Shown here: piece after piece, positions 36,136 through 48,833 of the stretch | Layout of the letters: each line of letters starts with the position of its first letter | How positions within the stretch are numbered: the stretch's first letter is position 1 | NCBI GenBank assembly: GCA_027943335.1 | Contig: BSBK01004085.1 | Coordinates: forward strand, 520,001-584,000 | DNA length: 64,000 bases | Direction of reading: 5' to 3' | Source of the DNA: Chamaecyparis obtusa | Lineage: Eukaryota; Streptophyta; Pinopsida; Cupressales; Cupressaceae | The notes under the pieces: model-generated | What the model saw: only the letters and a program-made list of their open reading frames with translations | The model's database searches: none | What the model was told of the DNA's origin: nothing | Program-made: the position numbers and the translations under genes

Positions 36136-38367
36136 TGTTAGGTCATTTTCCTGTCAATGCGAAAATCCTATGAAAATGGCCTTTCCATGCAAAGTCTTGT
36201 GAAGTTGTCCTGCCATGCCTGAGATCATAGTTTTGGTGTGTGCCAAAGTTTTATAGGGTTTCATTTATTGCGTCCTTATCCAGAGGTCATTTTTCATGTT
36301 AGTATGCTTTAGTTCAGGGCACATGGTCTAATATGCAAAAAATCTAGGTGAAATACCATACCCTAGCTGTGACACAGTTTTAACTTGTGAGCTAAGTATA
36401 TGATGTTTCTTGGCTTGCACCCATAGCATGTGATAGATTATTGAGTTTCCAAGGTTTGGTTAAGAGCGCATGCTCTGATATGTTACAACCAGGGAGTTAT
36501 GGCTATTTTAAGATCGATAAGAAATAGCTTGTTTTATGTCACAGGGTTTTAAAATTTGTCCAAGCATAAAACCCTAGATGTTTTTGATATTTCTCATGCT
36601 CATAGTTCTTCCCTAACATCAGCATTTCTTTTCCATGCTATTGCAATTTGGTGACACCTATCCTGGTAGGCCCGCTTCCTTAGTATTGTTCGGTGTAGTT
36701 AAAGTTCTTCCATGATCGACGGTTGTCGCGTTGTCGCTAAGACAAGGTTCCCAGATGTTAATCATCATGGCATCATGACAACCATCCAATTTTCCAAAAG
36801 AGGTAATGACTACTGACAGGTGGGTCCATTGTCAGGTGTTGCAAACGTGCTTGTTCCAGATTGGCCATGGGTTTGGTGACATGGAATTTCTCAGCGGGGC
36901 CTGATAGTTAGACACCTTTTAATCCTATGGTTGTCGCATGACCACAAGGAGTCTTTTTCCCCTTCGCGATTATGCGACAACCGTCTGATCTTTCAGTGTG
37001 TAAGGGTTGACGATCTGGTGGGTCTGCATGCCATTTGTTGCTAACGTGCTCATTTCTAATTGGTTGCAGTGGTGGTGATGTGGCTGAAGACTTTTCAAAG
37101 GGGGTTGGTTGATTGTTGAAGAATTATTTGGACCACTTGATTTTCCAAGAAATAAATAAGATCAATGGCTATATTTCAAACTTGCCGACTAATCATTTCC
37201 ACCCAAAATTTGAATACTTTTAGGGTTTCTTAGCAACAAAAGGACTGAAAATTTAATGTTTTGGCGGCTGATTTGCATGATATGATTTTGCACTCATTGG
37301 TATAGTATGGCTCGAAGTATGATTGACTACAGAGGGTGTTTGCACCATGATGGTGGGTGAGATGGCCATTCAGAGTCGCATACATCATAGTTGGAATTGT
37401 AAAGGGTAAACATGATGGGTTTCCAGTCTATTGCATGCCAGTCAGGGATTATGCCATTAATGAAGATCATTCTTGGATTTTTTTCTCTGAGATTGCTTGA
37501 TTGCCCCCCCTATAGTAAATTTTTATTGAATCCAGTTGGTGAGGTAGTTGGAACTCTAATCCTATCCTAGCTATTTGAAGCTTGATGCATCCTTTCCAAA
37601 GGATTCCAAGATAGCTAGTGACTATATATTGTTGTCTAATGTATGTAAAATGGGTTGATAGTCAATTTGGAGCATTGAGTAATGAGAGCTTGGGCTTAGG
37701 GTTGGTTTTCTTTAGCATTTTCTCATGTTACAAAGTATTGATTCTAAAAAGTTTAATGAGAATACACTTAAATCCCAATTGTAGACTTATGCATGTCTTC
37801 TTGTTTCTATCTTGAATCCTTATATATTAATGTCACAAAGTGAATTAGTATATGGTATACAAAGTATATTGTGAGATTGTCTTTGAGTTCTTACCAAAGT
37901 TAGGATTAAATCCTTAAAGATAGTATCAGATAATTTAGGGTGAAATAGGAATTTGATGTCCAGGTATGTGAGTGAGAGGAATAATAGGCAAAGCACTTAT
38001 TCTGGATTTGGGTGTGTTTAAGTTAGATTTTTAGTTGATGTATGTTGTATTATGACTCTGTGCCTTAGGATAAGACACTGGTCCATCCTCAGGAGGCATT
38101 TCCCCATCATCAATCAAACAAATATAAATGATGAAATCCTTAAATCAGTTGGTAAAGGCTATGAATGTGTAATATTTTGGAGATGCCTTTCATGAAGTGA
38201 GTCAAGGGTACAACCGCCTGAGTATTAGACTCAAAGTGTATGGGGATCATTGTTGATCCTTGTTAATTAGCCCTTTTCCTTGTAGAATTTGGAGTGGTGA
38301 TAGAGTCAGTGACATTAGTTTGTCAATCATAGTGTAAATTTTCAAGTAGAAAGAAAAGGAACCAACA
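36136..38367 (+). repeat. 5' LTR of C
   Basis: 2,232 bp. Aligned with the split 3' copy: GTTAGG(T/C)CATTTTCCT at the start, AGAAAGAAAAGGAACCAACA at the end. In the 3' copy about 135 bp corresponding to about 37632-37764 are missing at the D insertion. Confidence 0.92.
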
Positions 38368-38370
38368 AAA

Positions 38371-38388
38371 TGGCGACTTTGCTGGGGA
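38371..38388 (+). other. primer-binding site of C
   Basis: TGGCGACTTTGCTGGGGA, three bases after the LTR end. The primer tRNA is not assigned. Confidence 0.7.
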
Positions 38389-38543
38389 GAGTCTAGAGAT
38401 AAGATAAATTTTAGTAGATTCTTGTGTTTCTCATGTTTCAATATTTTTTGTTAAGGCTTTTGAAGGTTTATTTCATAATATTTTCCATTAAAGGTGGGTG
38501 GCGACTCAAAAGATTAAGAACCAGTGTTTATAAATTACAAACC

Positions 38544-40450
38544 ATGGACAAAAGAAGGAATACTAGGTCTTTTTTCAAGAAGCATCCAGAGGTTACTTTG
38601 GAGCAGTTGCCTAGATCAGAAAAGAAAAGTTGGATTAGAAGAGATGGGGAATCTACCATGACCCCTATAAGAGAACCAAATAATGCTAAAAATAGAGCAC
38701 CACATGCATCTTCTAATGAGGATGATTCATAATATAAAATTTCTAAATCTGTTAGTGGCCGCTCTTGAGATTATTTTTATGATACCCAGAGGCATTATTT
38801 CAAGACAAAGATTCACATCCTATAGATCAGGATGTGCAAGTAAGAGAAATGGGTTTTGGACCAAATTTAGATCCTGATGAGGATATGTTTAAAGGGCAGC
38901 CCATGGGACCAAGGTGGGTCCATTTCCCATATCAAAATCTCACTGATATGGATGTGTCATCAAGCTCTGAAGACACTATGATTGACCCAAATGATTTGGG
39001 TGTATTGAGATTACAGTTAGCAGAGCAGGATGCCATACACAAAAGATTACAAAAAGAAAGAGAGGCTGAGAAAATAAATGCATTAATAGAAAGAGAGTCT
39101 CTGCTTAGAAAGTTTAATGAGATAAAGGAGAGAAACAAAATGCTTGCTTCTACTCCTAAAACTTTGCAATATGATGTCTTTGGTGATCTTGATGCTTTGA
39201 GAAGTGAAAGATAATTTTTTTTGCAAGACCATGAATTTGATAAAGAGGGTCTTGTGATTAGACAGGTTCAGAGTTATACTTCTTTTCCTAAAGATGCAAA
39301 TGAATGTGCAATTACCAGACCTACTATTGTTGTTAATGAGAAGAGAAAACACAAGATGGTAGGGATTCAGATAAATGAGCCAGAGGAAATACCAAAGGTC
39401 CCACCACCTATTTCAAATGAAGATGTAGAGATGGAAAAGAAAAGAAAGGAAGATGATGATCTTGCAAGAGAATTGGAAAAGGATGATATTGAAGCCTCCA
39501 TTGTAGAAAAAAGAAGGAAGATTCAGTTCTTGAAGGCTTCATCTGCAAATACCCCTAGACCATCTGCTACTAACATAGGTATGCCATATACAACTTCTAT
39601 TGTTGTTCCACTTGGTAGTAGTACTGCTCATAATCCACTACTTGCTTCATCTGCCAAGATAAATGTTGACCCTAAATAGCAGTCAAGTGTACAAGTAGAT
39701 GGAAATGTAAATATTGATGTTATCCCTAGTGGAAATAGTTTAAGTTTTCAAAGAAGGCCTATGCAATTAGAGGGGTATAGACAAATTAGCTTTGATGGAA
39801 TACCAGGATACCCCAATTCTTTTCCCATTGATATAAGAGACAAAATACCTAATTTTTTTGGTAATAATGCCATTAGTTGTGAAGAACACCTTAGGTTATT
39901 TGTTGATGTGCTAAATGACTATGAGGTTGAACATGAGGATGTGGTCATGAAATTGTTTGTTCAATCTTTGGTGGAAGATGCTAGAGATTGGTTCAAAAGA
40001 CTCCTTGACAGATATATTGACACATGGGATTAATTTGAGAAATGCTTCAAGGAACAATATGGTGATAGGCCTCATGCCAATTTTATGTTGAATGAATTTA
40101 ATACCATAAGGAAAAATTAGAATGAGTCTACAACTGAGTTCAACATGACATTTCAAAAGGGTATGCATAAAATGTTTCAAGTCATGAGATTAGATGACAA
40201 TGTCTGCTTAACCACATATTTCAATGCTTTTGATGGAAAAATGGGATACTTGTTGAGGGACAAAGAACCAAGAACTCTCAGAGATGCTTTTTGGATTGCT
40301 ATCAATATTGAAAACAATATGAAAATATCAAGGAAATTGGGTGGAAAAAGAGATGACCCTAAGTTGTTTGGGGATAAAAAATACAAAAGGGATAATGAGA
40401 GAAATATTGGAAATAAGAAGCAAGAGGAAGATAGTTGGATAAGGTGCTAA
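38544..40450 (+). pseudogene. gag of C
   Basis: ATG 38544 (ACCATGG). A short open start (to 38732) is followed by a frameshift, then one frame from 38834 to 40450 broken by stops at 39212, 39677, 40031 and 40118. The central part has a coiled-coil-like KRLQKEREAEKINALIERES, then the capsid-type region FDGIPGYPNSFP, then EHLRLFVDVLNDYEVEHEDV, KLFVQSLVEDARDWF and FNMTFQKGM, typical of plant gypsy gag. It ends in a Lys/Arg-rich tail; no clear zinc knuckle is seen. Confidence 0.8.
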
Positions 40451-42034
40451 ATGTACTAAAGGATTTAAAAACACCTAGTGTTAGAAATGAATAGATTTCT
40501 ACTAGTGACAGGCCTTATTTCAACAACAATTTCAATAGGAAGAATAGGCTACAAAATTATCCTTATAACACTAAATGGAAGGATGGAAAACCTATTGTCC
40601 CTGCTGCAAAAGGAAACAATGATAGATCTGTCCCTGATCCTCTACAAAAGGGTTATCTGAATTTCATGGAGGACACACCATGGTGTATTGCTTTCCAATC
40701 TCCTCTTTCTGTAGAGTGTTGTGTGGTTGTACAATCTATGGCTGCATATCAAGATGATGGTTCTGATAAACCTGATCAAGAAGAAACTCATGACAATATT
40801 GGGTGTAACATGGCATCTTCATATTTGGGATACGAAGATGATTCTGATATTGGTGAAGAAACTAATGTGTTCCTAAAAATACAAAATAAGGTTTTGTTCC
40901 ATCAAGAAGTATTCTCTGATAATGAAGACATTGATGAAAAGATATGTAATATGAACTCTTCCTCAAAGCTAGTAAATTTAAGAAGACCTTCAAAAGAAGA
41001 AATTGCTAGGATTACTGCAGAGGTGGTAGCTCAAGTACAAACAAGAAATATGATAGCAAATGATGCCACTAGAAAAGCTCCAGGAATGTTCATAAAAGAC
41101 ACTAGTCCCAAGGAACTTGCTGGAAATAAATTAAAAGATGACCCCTTAGTGAAATTAAAAAATGCAGGAGGTAAGAAATGGGAGCCTAAGGGAGTTGGAG
41201 ATGAAAAGAGCTCTGCCCTTCATGAAAAAAATAATAAAAGGGAAGTAGAAGAGCCAGTTAACATAACGGCTAAAACTACAAAATTGAAAATAACAGCTAC
41301 AACTAATATAGCAGAGAAACAAAAGGATACTAAAGCAATGCATATCAAGATTCCTTCCTCTACCCCTATTGACATGTTGGCTGTATTGCCTCATATTACT
41401 GTCAAGATTCCTTTGTCAAAGTTATTGAGGATCCCTAAGCATAAGGACATAGCTCTTGCATGGGTAGACAATGTTCATGATAAAAGTGTTACTTGTAATG
41501 CAAATGAGCCCCAGGCTAAAGTTATGAATGGAATGGAAGTTTAGGGAATGGTGTCTCACATACCACCTATATATTTAGACAATTCTATCAATGCTAGCCT
41601 TGAAAAAATAGATCCATTTTTTTTTAGTATCATTGTGAATGGAATGAAATTAAGGAACTGTATGATTGATTCGGGTGCTTCAAATACTATCATTCCTTTC
41701 AAAATCATGGAGAAGTTGGGCCTTAAAGTTGATACAGCTCAAGGAAAATGTTGTGCAATGGATCAGAGACAAGTACTAGTTATTGGCACTATAAATGCAA
41801 TGCCCTATAGATTGGCAGCCTATCCAGAGAAAATTTTGACAATGAGTGTCTTGGTGGTGGATATCCCTCCTCATTATGGGATGTTACTATCTAGGAAGTG
41901 GAGTGCTACCATGTGTGGAAGTTTACAATGTGATTTGTCCTATGCAACTTTTAAGATTGGCAATCAGTTTATTAAGATTGAGCGAGAGCCAAGAGTATGC
42001 CACATGATTGAAATGAATATTGATAATGAGACTA
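40451..42034 (+). pseudogene. linker and protease of C
   Basis: Reading in a frame one base from gag. A long hydrophilic linker (to about 41545) is followed, after a TAG at 41542 (Val-stop-Gly-Met), by the protease: NGMKLRNCMIDSGASNTIIP carries the D-S-G-A active site at about 41665, and VLVVDIPPHYGMLLSRKW the later flap/hydrophobic-glycine region. The frame changes again near 42034. Apart from the broken frame the protease core looks complete. Confidence 0.8.
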
Positions 42035-42632
42035 CATGTTTGTGGATATCGATATCAATTCTTTCAAGGAAGAGGCCACTGTGATTGAAAAGGAGCCTAT
42101 ATTGTTACCTATCTCTGTGGAGGTAAATGCTAAATTTGAGAAGGGTGATTTATGGGTGATGTACTTTGATGGTGCAAATTGCAAAGATGGGTCAGGAGCA
42201 GGTGTTTTACTCATTTCTCCTAATGGAAATACTTACAAGTTCTCTTTCACATTAAGCTTCTCATGTACAAATAATATAGTAGAATATGAGGCATTACTAA
42301 TAGGATTGAGGTTAGCACACAAGCATGGAATTAAAAGTGTAAGGGTTGTGGGTGATTCAGAGTTAGTTGTATCCCAAGTAAGATCAATATATGCTTCCAA
42401 GAACAAGAGATTGAAACAAAATAGAAATGTTGTGTGGGACATGATTGAATGTTTTTATGCCTTAAATATTGTATGGAAAGATATGAGCAACAATAAAATG
42501 GCTGAATTTTTAGCCAATATAGAAATCAATCCTAGTGACATTACATTTGCTGGTCTCTCCAAGGTTGAAATTCAGACTAGGCCGAGTATAGCAGATAATG
42601 TTGAAAATTGGCAAGTCTTTGAAGATGACTAG
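42035..42632 (+). CDS. extra RNase H domain of C, upstream of RT
   Basis: A single open stretch of nearly 200 codons. YFDGANCKDGSGAGVLLISP supplies the first catalytic Asp; TNNIVEYEALLIGL the Glu; VVGDSELVVSQV the second Asp; and NNKMAEFLANIEI replaces the usual N-x-x-A-D, with Glu for the last Asp. This is the RNase HI type seen as an additional domain in some plant gypsy lineages. It lies between protease and RT, with TRPSIADNVENWQVFEDD after it. As part of a broken polyprotein it is not expressed as an independent gene. Confidence 0.8.
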
Positions 42633-43702
42633 GATATTTTGAGATTTATAAATTGTGAAGATCAATATCATGGTTAGGAACTAGATTGCTTAGCCTTGGT
42701 TGAGATTGCAAAAGGAAAAGAGGTCATCCTTGGTAATGAAGTCCTACAACTTAAGACTAATAAGGTTCCTAAGGGACTTGTTATTTTAGAAACTATATTC
42801 GATAGTCAGGACATAGTTCAGATGGATACTAAGAAGAGAGATCAAATGGATGTGGATGAAATTAATCTTGGTACACAAGAGACACCTAAGAAGGTTTATA
42901 TTGGAAGATAGATGTCTCAAGAGGTAAGAAAGTCTTTGATTAAATTGTTAAGAAAATCTAGGCATGTTTTTGCATGGTCATATGATGACCTAAAGGTTTA
43001 TAGGGAAGACTTGTTTCAACATATTATCCCTTTGAAGGAGGATGCTAGACCTTTTAGGAAAAAACAAAGGCCAATCAATCCTACTTTAGCACCCAAGATG
43101 CAAGAAGAATTAATGAAGTTGAGAGATTTTGGAATCATAAAGCCTGTGAGGCACTCTTCTTGGGTGTCAAATCTGGTTCATGTCAGGAAGAAGAATGGAG
43201 ATATTAGATTATGTGTGGACTTTAGGAACCTAAATGTATCTTTTGTAAAGGATAATTATTGCTTGCCTAATATGGAGGCTATGTTGCAAAGAGTAACTGG
43301 TTCTGATTTGATGTCCATGATGGATGGTTTTTCTAGTTACAATTAGGTTATTGCAAAGGAATCAAAATAGTTTAAGACAACTTTCACAACACCTTGGGGA
43401 ACTTATGTTTATGTGAGAATGCCTTTTGGTCTCACAAATGTTGGTGCTACTTTTCAAAGGGCAATGGATGTTGCCTTTGCAGATTTTATAGATGTTTTTC
43501 TTATTGTTTATCAAGATGACTTAACTGCATAATCTAAGAAGGAAAAAGATCATTGTTCTCATTTAGAGAGGATATTTGCAAGAGCCTTGGAGTATGGCAT
43601 CTCATTAAACACAAGGAAATGTGTATTTGGTGTGACTGAGGGAAAGTTGCTTGGCCACCTAGTTGGAAAGAAAGGAGTAAGAATTGATCTTGAAGAGTGA
43701 TG
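42633..43702 (+). pseudogene. reverse transcriptase of C
   Basis: One frame with stops at 42630, 42676, 42909, 43344, 43368 and 43530 and a 1-bp loss at about 43699. Motifs in order: FAWSYDDLK, PFRKKQRPINP, GIIKPVRHSSWVSNLVHVRK, IRLCVDFRNLN, LMSMMDGFSSYN (then TAG where Gln is usual), TTFTTPWGTYVYVRMPFGLT, NVGATFQRAMD and VYQDDLTA, with Gln in place of Leu in the YLDD box. Both catalytic Asp are kept. TGA at 43699 is the frameshift point: one G would restore E-V-M-E. Confidence 0.9.
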
Positions 43703-44347
43703 GAAATTGATAAGATTCAAAAGCCAAAAAATGTGAAGGAAATCCAGTCCTTCTTTGGCCAGATAAATTTCCCAAGAAGATTTGTTACAAACTTTGCTGA
43801 AGTCACTAGGCCAATATCCAAAATGTTAAAAAGGGGGGCTGAGATTATATGGGAAGGTGAGCCTAATGAAGCTTTCAAGAAAATCAAGTAGGAAATTAAG
43901 GATGCCCCTATACTTAAGGCACCTGATTATGATTCTCCAATGCACATTTTCTCTTTTGCATCTTTTCATACTATTGCTGCAGTTTTATTGCAGAAAAATA
44001 AGGAGGGTTTTGAGCAACCTATTGCATTCTTCAGTAAATCTTTGCAGGCTACTAAATTGAAGTATGACATCAATGAGAAACAAGCATATGCACTTGTGAA
44101 AGTAGTGAAGGATTTTAGGTGCTATTTGATGGGAGCAGCTGTCGTTGCTTTCATACCAAGTGCTGCAGTATAGGATATCTTTTCACAATAGGAAGTGTCT
44201 GGGAGAAGATGTAGATGGATTAATAGAATTCAAGAGTTTAACATTGATATCCAAATTACCAAGTTGGTTAGAGGACCAGGATTGGAAAAATTGATGGCTC
44301 AATCCAATCTTGATGCAAATCAGATAAATCAACCTGAGGTTGATTAC
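43697..44347 (+). pseudogene. RT connection and degenerate RNase H of C
   Basis: IQSFFGQINFPRRFVTNFAE, then PMHIFSFASFHTIAAVLLQK, PIAFFSKSLQATKLKYDINE and KQAYALVKVVKDFRCYLMG. In an active gypsy RNase H the first would read T-D-A-S and a later one T-D-H; here they are S-F-A-S and I-P-S-A, so the Asp residues are lost while the Glu of NEKQ remains. The loss appears ancestral rather than random, since an extra RNase H sits upstream of RT. TAG stops at 43889, 44171 and 44189; the latter reads SQ*EVSGRRCRWINRIQEF, where Gln is expected. It is cut after VDY by the solo LTR. Confidence 0.85.
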
Positions 44348-45494
44348 TGTTGGAAATATTCAAGACTATCTAGGTTACTAAGAGGGGAGGGGTGAATCAG
44401 TAACTTCAAAAATTTTAACAGATTCTAATCTTAATAATATTAGATTGATAATCTGACTACATGCATGAGTAACAGAAGGAATAAAATATTTATAATACTT
44501 AGAACATAGAGATTTGGTGACCCAAAAACCTTCCAAGTAGAAAGTAAAACTGGGGTGGGGATGATACCCACAAAACTTTAATACTATGGTATAAAGTTTG
44601 CCGGTTAAGGCTTACAATGATCACTTCTGATGATTTGCCCTGTTAGGAGCAATAAGGACTGTCAGGTCCACCTTGTTAGAGGATTTACAAACATACAATG
44701 AAGTATGCACTCGGTTAAGAGATTTTTACAAAGATCGTTAAGTCTACCCGGTTAAAGGATTTCAAGCTGATTCACCTGTTAGGATGAAACAGTAGATCTC
44801 TTACATGCAACTGTACTTGTTGATTGAGATTCTCTGATGCACTGATCACCTTCTATGATGGATAAATCTTTGCTACTTCTTATACTACTATAGCTCTTTG
44901 TAATTCTCTTATCTCTACCTTTCTCTCTTTTTCATACTTCTCTTTTTCACATACTTGGATATGGCATAAATCATTGTTTATATATCAATCTAAGTCAATT
45001 CCAAAACAATTACAAAGTCAGCTCTTAAACAAGTAAACACAAATATTACTGAGTCGGCCCAAATATAATTACACGGTTATTGCAGACTAACTCGGTGACT
45101 TTCTAATACTCAGCGTCCACTGCGTTACTTGGCATCGTCATGCACTCAGTAGAAGTGGAAACTCGGTCCATACTAACCACTCAGTCATAGTTTCTAACTC
45201 GGTAAACACTGGAGACTCAGTAGATAAAGTGTTACTCGGTAGAAACTAAATTTCCTGTTTAACCGTGCAGCACTCGGTAAACACTGTGAAACTTTGTAAG
45301 CTCGGTATGCACTATTCTACTCGCTAAGCACTGATCTACTCGGTATGCACTGATCTACTCGGTATGTACTAATCTACTCGGTATGCACTGATCTTCTTGG
45401 TATGCACTAATCTGCTCTATATGTACTATTCTGCTTGGTATGTACTATACAAAATAAGTGTTGTCACTAATGACAATCATGCTTAATGCCAACA
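44348..45494 (-). mobile_element. solo LTR related to B, minus orientation
   Basis: 1,147 bp, TGTTGGAAAT...AATGCCAACA, flanked by GATTAC at 44342-44347 and 45495-45500. Removing it with one GATTAC makes the C polyprotein read straight through. On the minus strand it shares blocks with the B LTR (CTGATTCACCCC, TCATCCCCACCCCAGTTTTA, many ACCGAGT), so it is a related LTR family in reverse. It has no internal region; recombination between two LTRs presumably removed it. The 6-bp duplicate (or 5 plus one chance base) is within range for LTR elements. Confidence 0.9.
45300..45451. repeat. 19-bp tandem repeat in solo LTR
   Basis: Eight units of about 19 bp, consensus CTACTCGGTATGCACTGAT, with some units diverged (CTTCTTGGTATGCACTAAT). 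The ACTCGGT/ACCGAGT core is the same motif scattered through the B LTR. Confidence 0.9.
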
Positions 45495-46776
45495 GATTAC
45501 ACATGTGATATGAATGATTATATTTGGTATCAAGATGTTATCTATTATTTGAGAAATATGAAGTGTCCATCAAGAATGGATGATAGCAAGAAAAGGACAC
45601 TGAAACTATAGGCAATCAAGTATGTAATTATAAAATGCAAGTTATATAAAAGGAATTTGGATTGCATACTTTTGAAATGTGTTGATGAAAATCATGCTGA
45701 TAAATTGTTGAAAGAAATGCATGAGGGGATATGTGGTGGACATTATATGGGAAAAAATATTGCTCAAAAGATTTTGAGAGTAGGATTCTAGTGGCCCACA
45801 ATCTTCAAGGATGCAGAACAATTGGTAAGAAAGTGTGATGCTTGTCAAAGATTTTTTGGTAAGCTCAAGTTTTCAGGAAATGTACCATTAAAGCCAGTAG
45901 AAGTGCATACCCCTTTCCAACAATGGGGAATGGATTTTATAGGTGAATTCCCAAACAAGTCTAGTGGAGGAAACTCTTGGATCTTAGTTGCCACTTATTT
46001 TACAAAATGGGTAGAGGCTATTCCTACAAGGAATGCAACAAGCAAGGTGGTGATTGATTTCCTATTGAATAATATTGTTACAAGATTTGGTTGTCTTGAA
46101 AGGATTGTCAGTGATAATGCAATGTGCTTTAGGTCTACTAAATACAAAGAATTCTACAAAGGTTTTAGAATCTAGATGTTGTTTTCCTCACCTTATCATC
46201 CACAAGGAAATGGATAGGTAGAATCAACTAACAAAAGCTTGATAAAGATTCTCAAGAGAATTCTTGAAAAGAATAAGAAGGCATAGAATTCAAAATTTCC
46301 ATTAGTTGTATGGGTTGACAGAGTAACTGTGAAGAAGGCAATTGGATGTGCACCATTTGACTTGGTGTATGGAATACATGCGACAATGCCTCAGAAAAAA
46401 TTTCTAGAGATGTATAAGTTTGTTCAAATATATGATGAGGATCTGGAGGATGAAATGTAGTTGAGAATTGAAGATTTAATTAGGCTGGATGAAACTAGAA
46501 GAGAATCAGTTTCAAGGAATGGTAAGTTATAGTTTCAAGTTTAGAGTTTGTATAACAAGAAATCAATAGAAGGAGGTTTGAACCCAATGATTTGGTGTTA
46601 ATCTGGAATGATAGATTGGAAGATAAAGGAAAACATGGAAAATTTGATCCAATCTAGTTGGGGCCATATGTGATTCATGAAAAATGGGGACCAGATTCTT
46701 ACATTGTTAAATGGCTCAATGGTGACATTCAAGCATTTCCAGTTCATGGACAATTCTTGAAGAAATACTTTAGTTG
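45495..46776 (+). pseudogene. integrase of C
   Basis: Zinc-binding H-H-C-C: MHEGICGGHYMGKN then VRKCDACQRF. The catalytic core has WGMDFIGEFP (first Asp), ERIVSDNAMCF (second Asp) and YHPQGNG*VESTNKSL (Glu after a TAG where Gln is usual). The C-terminal part reads RRFEPNDLVLIWNDRLEDKG, then GPYVIHEKWGPDSYIVKWL and ends FLKKYFS at 46776. Stops are mainly TAG (45618, 45790, 46173, 46216, 46284), and there is a frameshift near 46556. All three D-D-E residues are still present. Confidence 0.9.
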
Positions 46777-46969
46777 AAGTATGTTCCTTTCCATGAATAG
46801 TAGTTAGGCTTGTATATACTGGTGTGTTTCTTTCTGCTTGGTTTTTCTTTAGTTTGTAGGTCTTTGTCCTGCTGCTCTCTGTAGTTATTTTCCAATAGGT
46901 GGTCTGCTCTCCAAGAATTCTAAATTATTGCATGGGCACAAGTTACCCATCATCCCCAGACAAAGCCAC
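46777..46969 (+). other. 3' non-coding tail of C
   Basis: Between integrase and 3' LTR. No clear purine tract is visible directly before TGTTAGG (sequence CCCCAGACAAAGCCAC), which is unusual; the tract may have decayed. Confidence 0.5.
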
Positions 46970-48464
46970 TGTTAGGCCATTTTCCTATCAATGCAAAAAT
47001 CCTATGAAAATGGCCTTTCCCTACAAAGTCTTGTGAAGTTGTCCTGCCATGTCTGAGATCACAATTTTGGTGTGCATCAAATTTTTATAGGGTTTCATTG
47101 CTTGTGCCCTTATCTAGAGGTCAATTTTCATGTCAGTATACTTTAGTCTAAGGTGCATGGTCTAATATGCAAAAATATAGGTGAGCTGTCATGCCCTAGC
47201 TATGACATAGTTTTAACTCATGAGCTAAGTATATGAAGTTTCTTGGCTTGCACCCTTAGCATGTGATATATTATTGAGTTTCCAAGGTCTGGTTAAGAGT
47301 GCATGCTCTAAAATGTTACAACTAGGGAGTTATGGCTATTTTAAGATTTGCAAGAAATAGCTTGTTTTATGTCGCAGGGTTTCAAAATTTGTCCAAGCAT
47401 AAAACCTTGGATGTTTTCGACATTTTGCATGCTCGAAGTTCTTCCCTGATGTTAGCATTTCATTTTTGTGCTATTGCAATTTGGTGACACCTGTCCTAGT
47501 AGGCCTGCTTCCTCAGTATTGTTTGGTGCAGTTAAAGTTCTTCCATGATCGACAGTTGTCGCGTTGTCGCTAAGACAAGGTGCCCAAATGTTAATCATCA
47601 CGACATCATGAAAACCATCTGATTTTCCAAAAGAGGTAATGACTACTGACAGGTGGGTCCATTGTCAGGCATTGCAAATGCACTTGTTCCTAATTGGCCA
47701 TGGGTTTGGTGACATGGAATTTGTCAGCGGGGCCTGACAATCAGACACCTTTTAATCCTACAGCTGTTGCATGACCACGAGGAGTCTTTTCCCCTTCGTG
47801 ATCATGCAACAACCATTTGATCTTTTAGCCTGTAAGGGTTGACAATTTGGTGGGTCCACATGCTATTTGTTGCTGACGTGCTCATTTATAGTTGGTTGCA
47901 ATGGTGGTGATGTGGCTAAAGACTTTTCAAAGGGGGTTGGTCGACTGTTGAAGAATTATTTGGACTGCCTGATCTACCAGGAAATAAATAAGATTGATGG
48001 CTGTATTTCAAACTTGTTGACTAACCGTTGCCACCCAAAATTTGAATACTTTTAGGGTTTCTTAGAGATAAAAGGACTAAAAATTTAATGTTTTGGGGGT
48101 CGATCTGCATGATATGATTTTGCGCTCACTAGTATAGTATGGCCCGAAGTATGATTGATTGCAGAGGGTATTTGCACCATGATGGTGAGTGAGATGGCCA
48201 TTCAAATTCATGTACATCATAGTTGGAATTGTAAAGGGTAAACATGATGGGTTTTCAATGTGTTGTGTGCCAGTCAAGGATTATGCCATTAATGAAGATC
48301 ATTCTTGGATTTGTTTTCTCTGAGATTGCTTGATTGCCCCCCTTGTAGTAAATTTTGATTGAATCTAGTTGGCAAGGTAGTTGGAACCCTAATCCTGTCC
48401 TAGCTATCTGAAGCTTGATGCATCCTTTTCTAAGGATTCCAAGATAGCTAGTGACTATATATTA
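46970..48464 (+). repeat. 3' LTR of C, left part
   Basis: Matches 36136-37630. It ends where the deletion/filler junction of D begins. Confidence 0.92.
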
Positions 48465-48494
48465 TTGATAGATAGCTAGTTGGAACCCTAATCC
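48465..48494. other. filler DNA at D deletion junction
   Basis: TAGTTGGAACCCTAATCC at 48477-48494 copies 48378-48395, 99 bp upstream, and GATAGCTAGT copies 48443-48452. The junction joins a truncated C LTR to a truncated D LTR, as in template-switch end joining. Confidence 0.75.
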
Positions 48495-48833
48495 TTCATT
48501 ATTATCAACCACCTATGTGAGAATTGCATCAAACCTCTTGCAATTTGAGTTTAGAAAGGCATTTAAGAGCAATTTTAGCATTCATCTTGATAATTGTTAG
48601 CTTTAGCATATTGTTTTATCTCTATCATTCTCATACTAGGACTATCATTAGTGAGAGCTTGTCGAGAGCTCATTCATTAACATCTTAGTTAGAGAGCCAT
48701 AGGATGCTCAATTAGTCATTGATTTTGTTAAATAGTTTCTCAATTGTGGTTGTATTTAGTTATTATTTCACTTATTGTTGATGATTAACCCTAAATCTAT
48801 GAAGATACTTTTATTAGTATACAAAATGGTGCC
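48495..48833 (+). repeat. truncated 5' LTR of D
   Basis: About 340 bp, matching about 56604-56941. Some 1.8 kb of the LTR's 5' part is gone. Confidence 0.9.
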
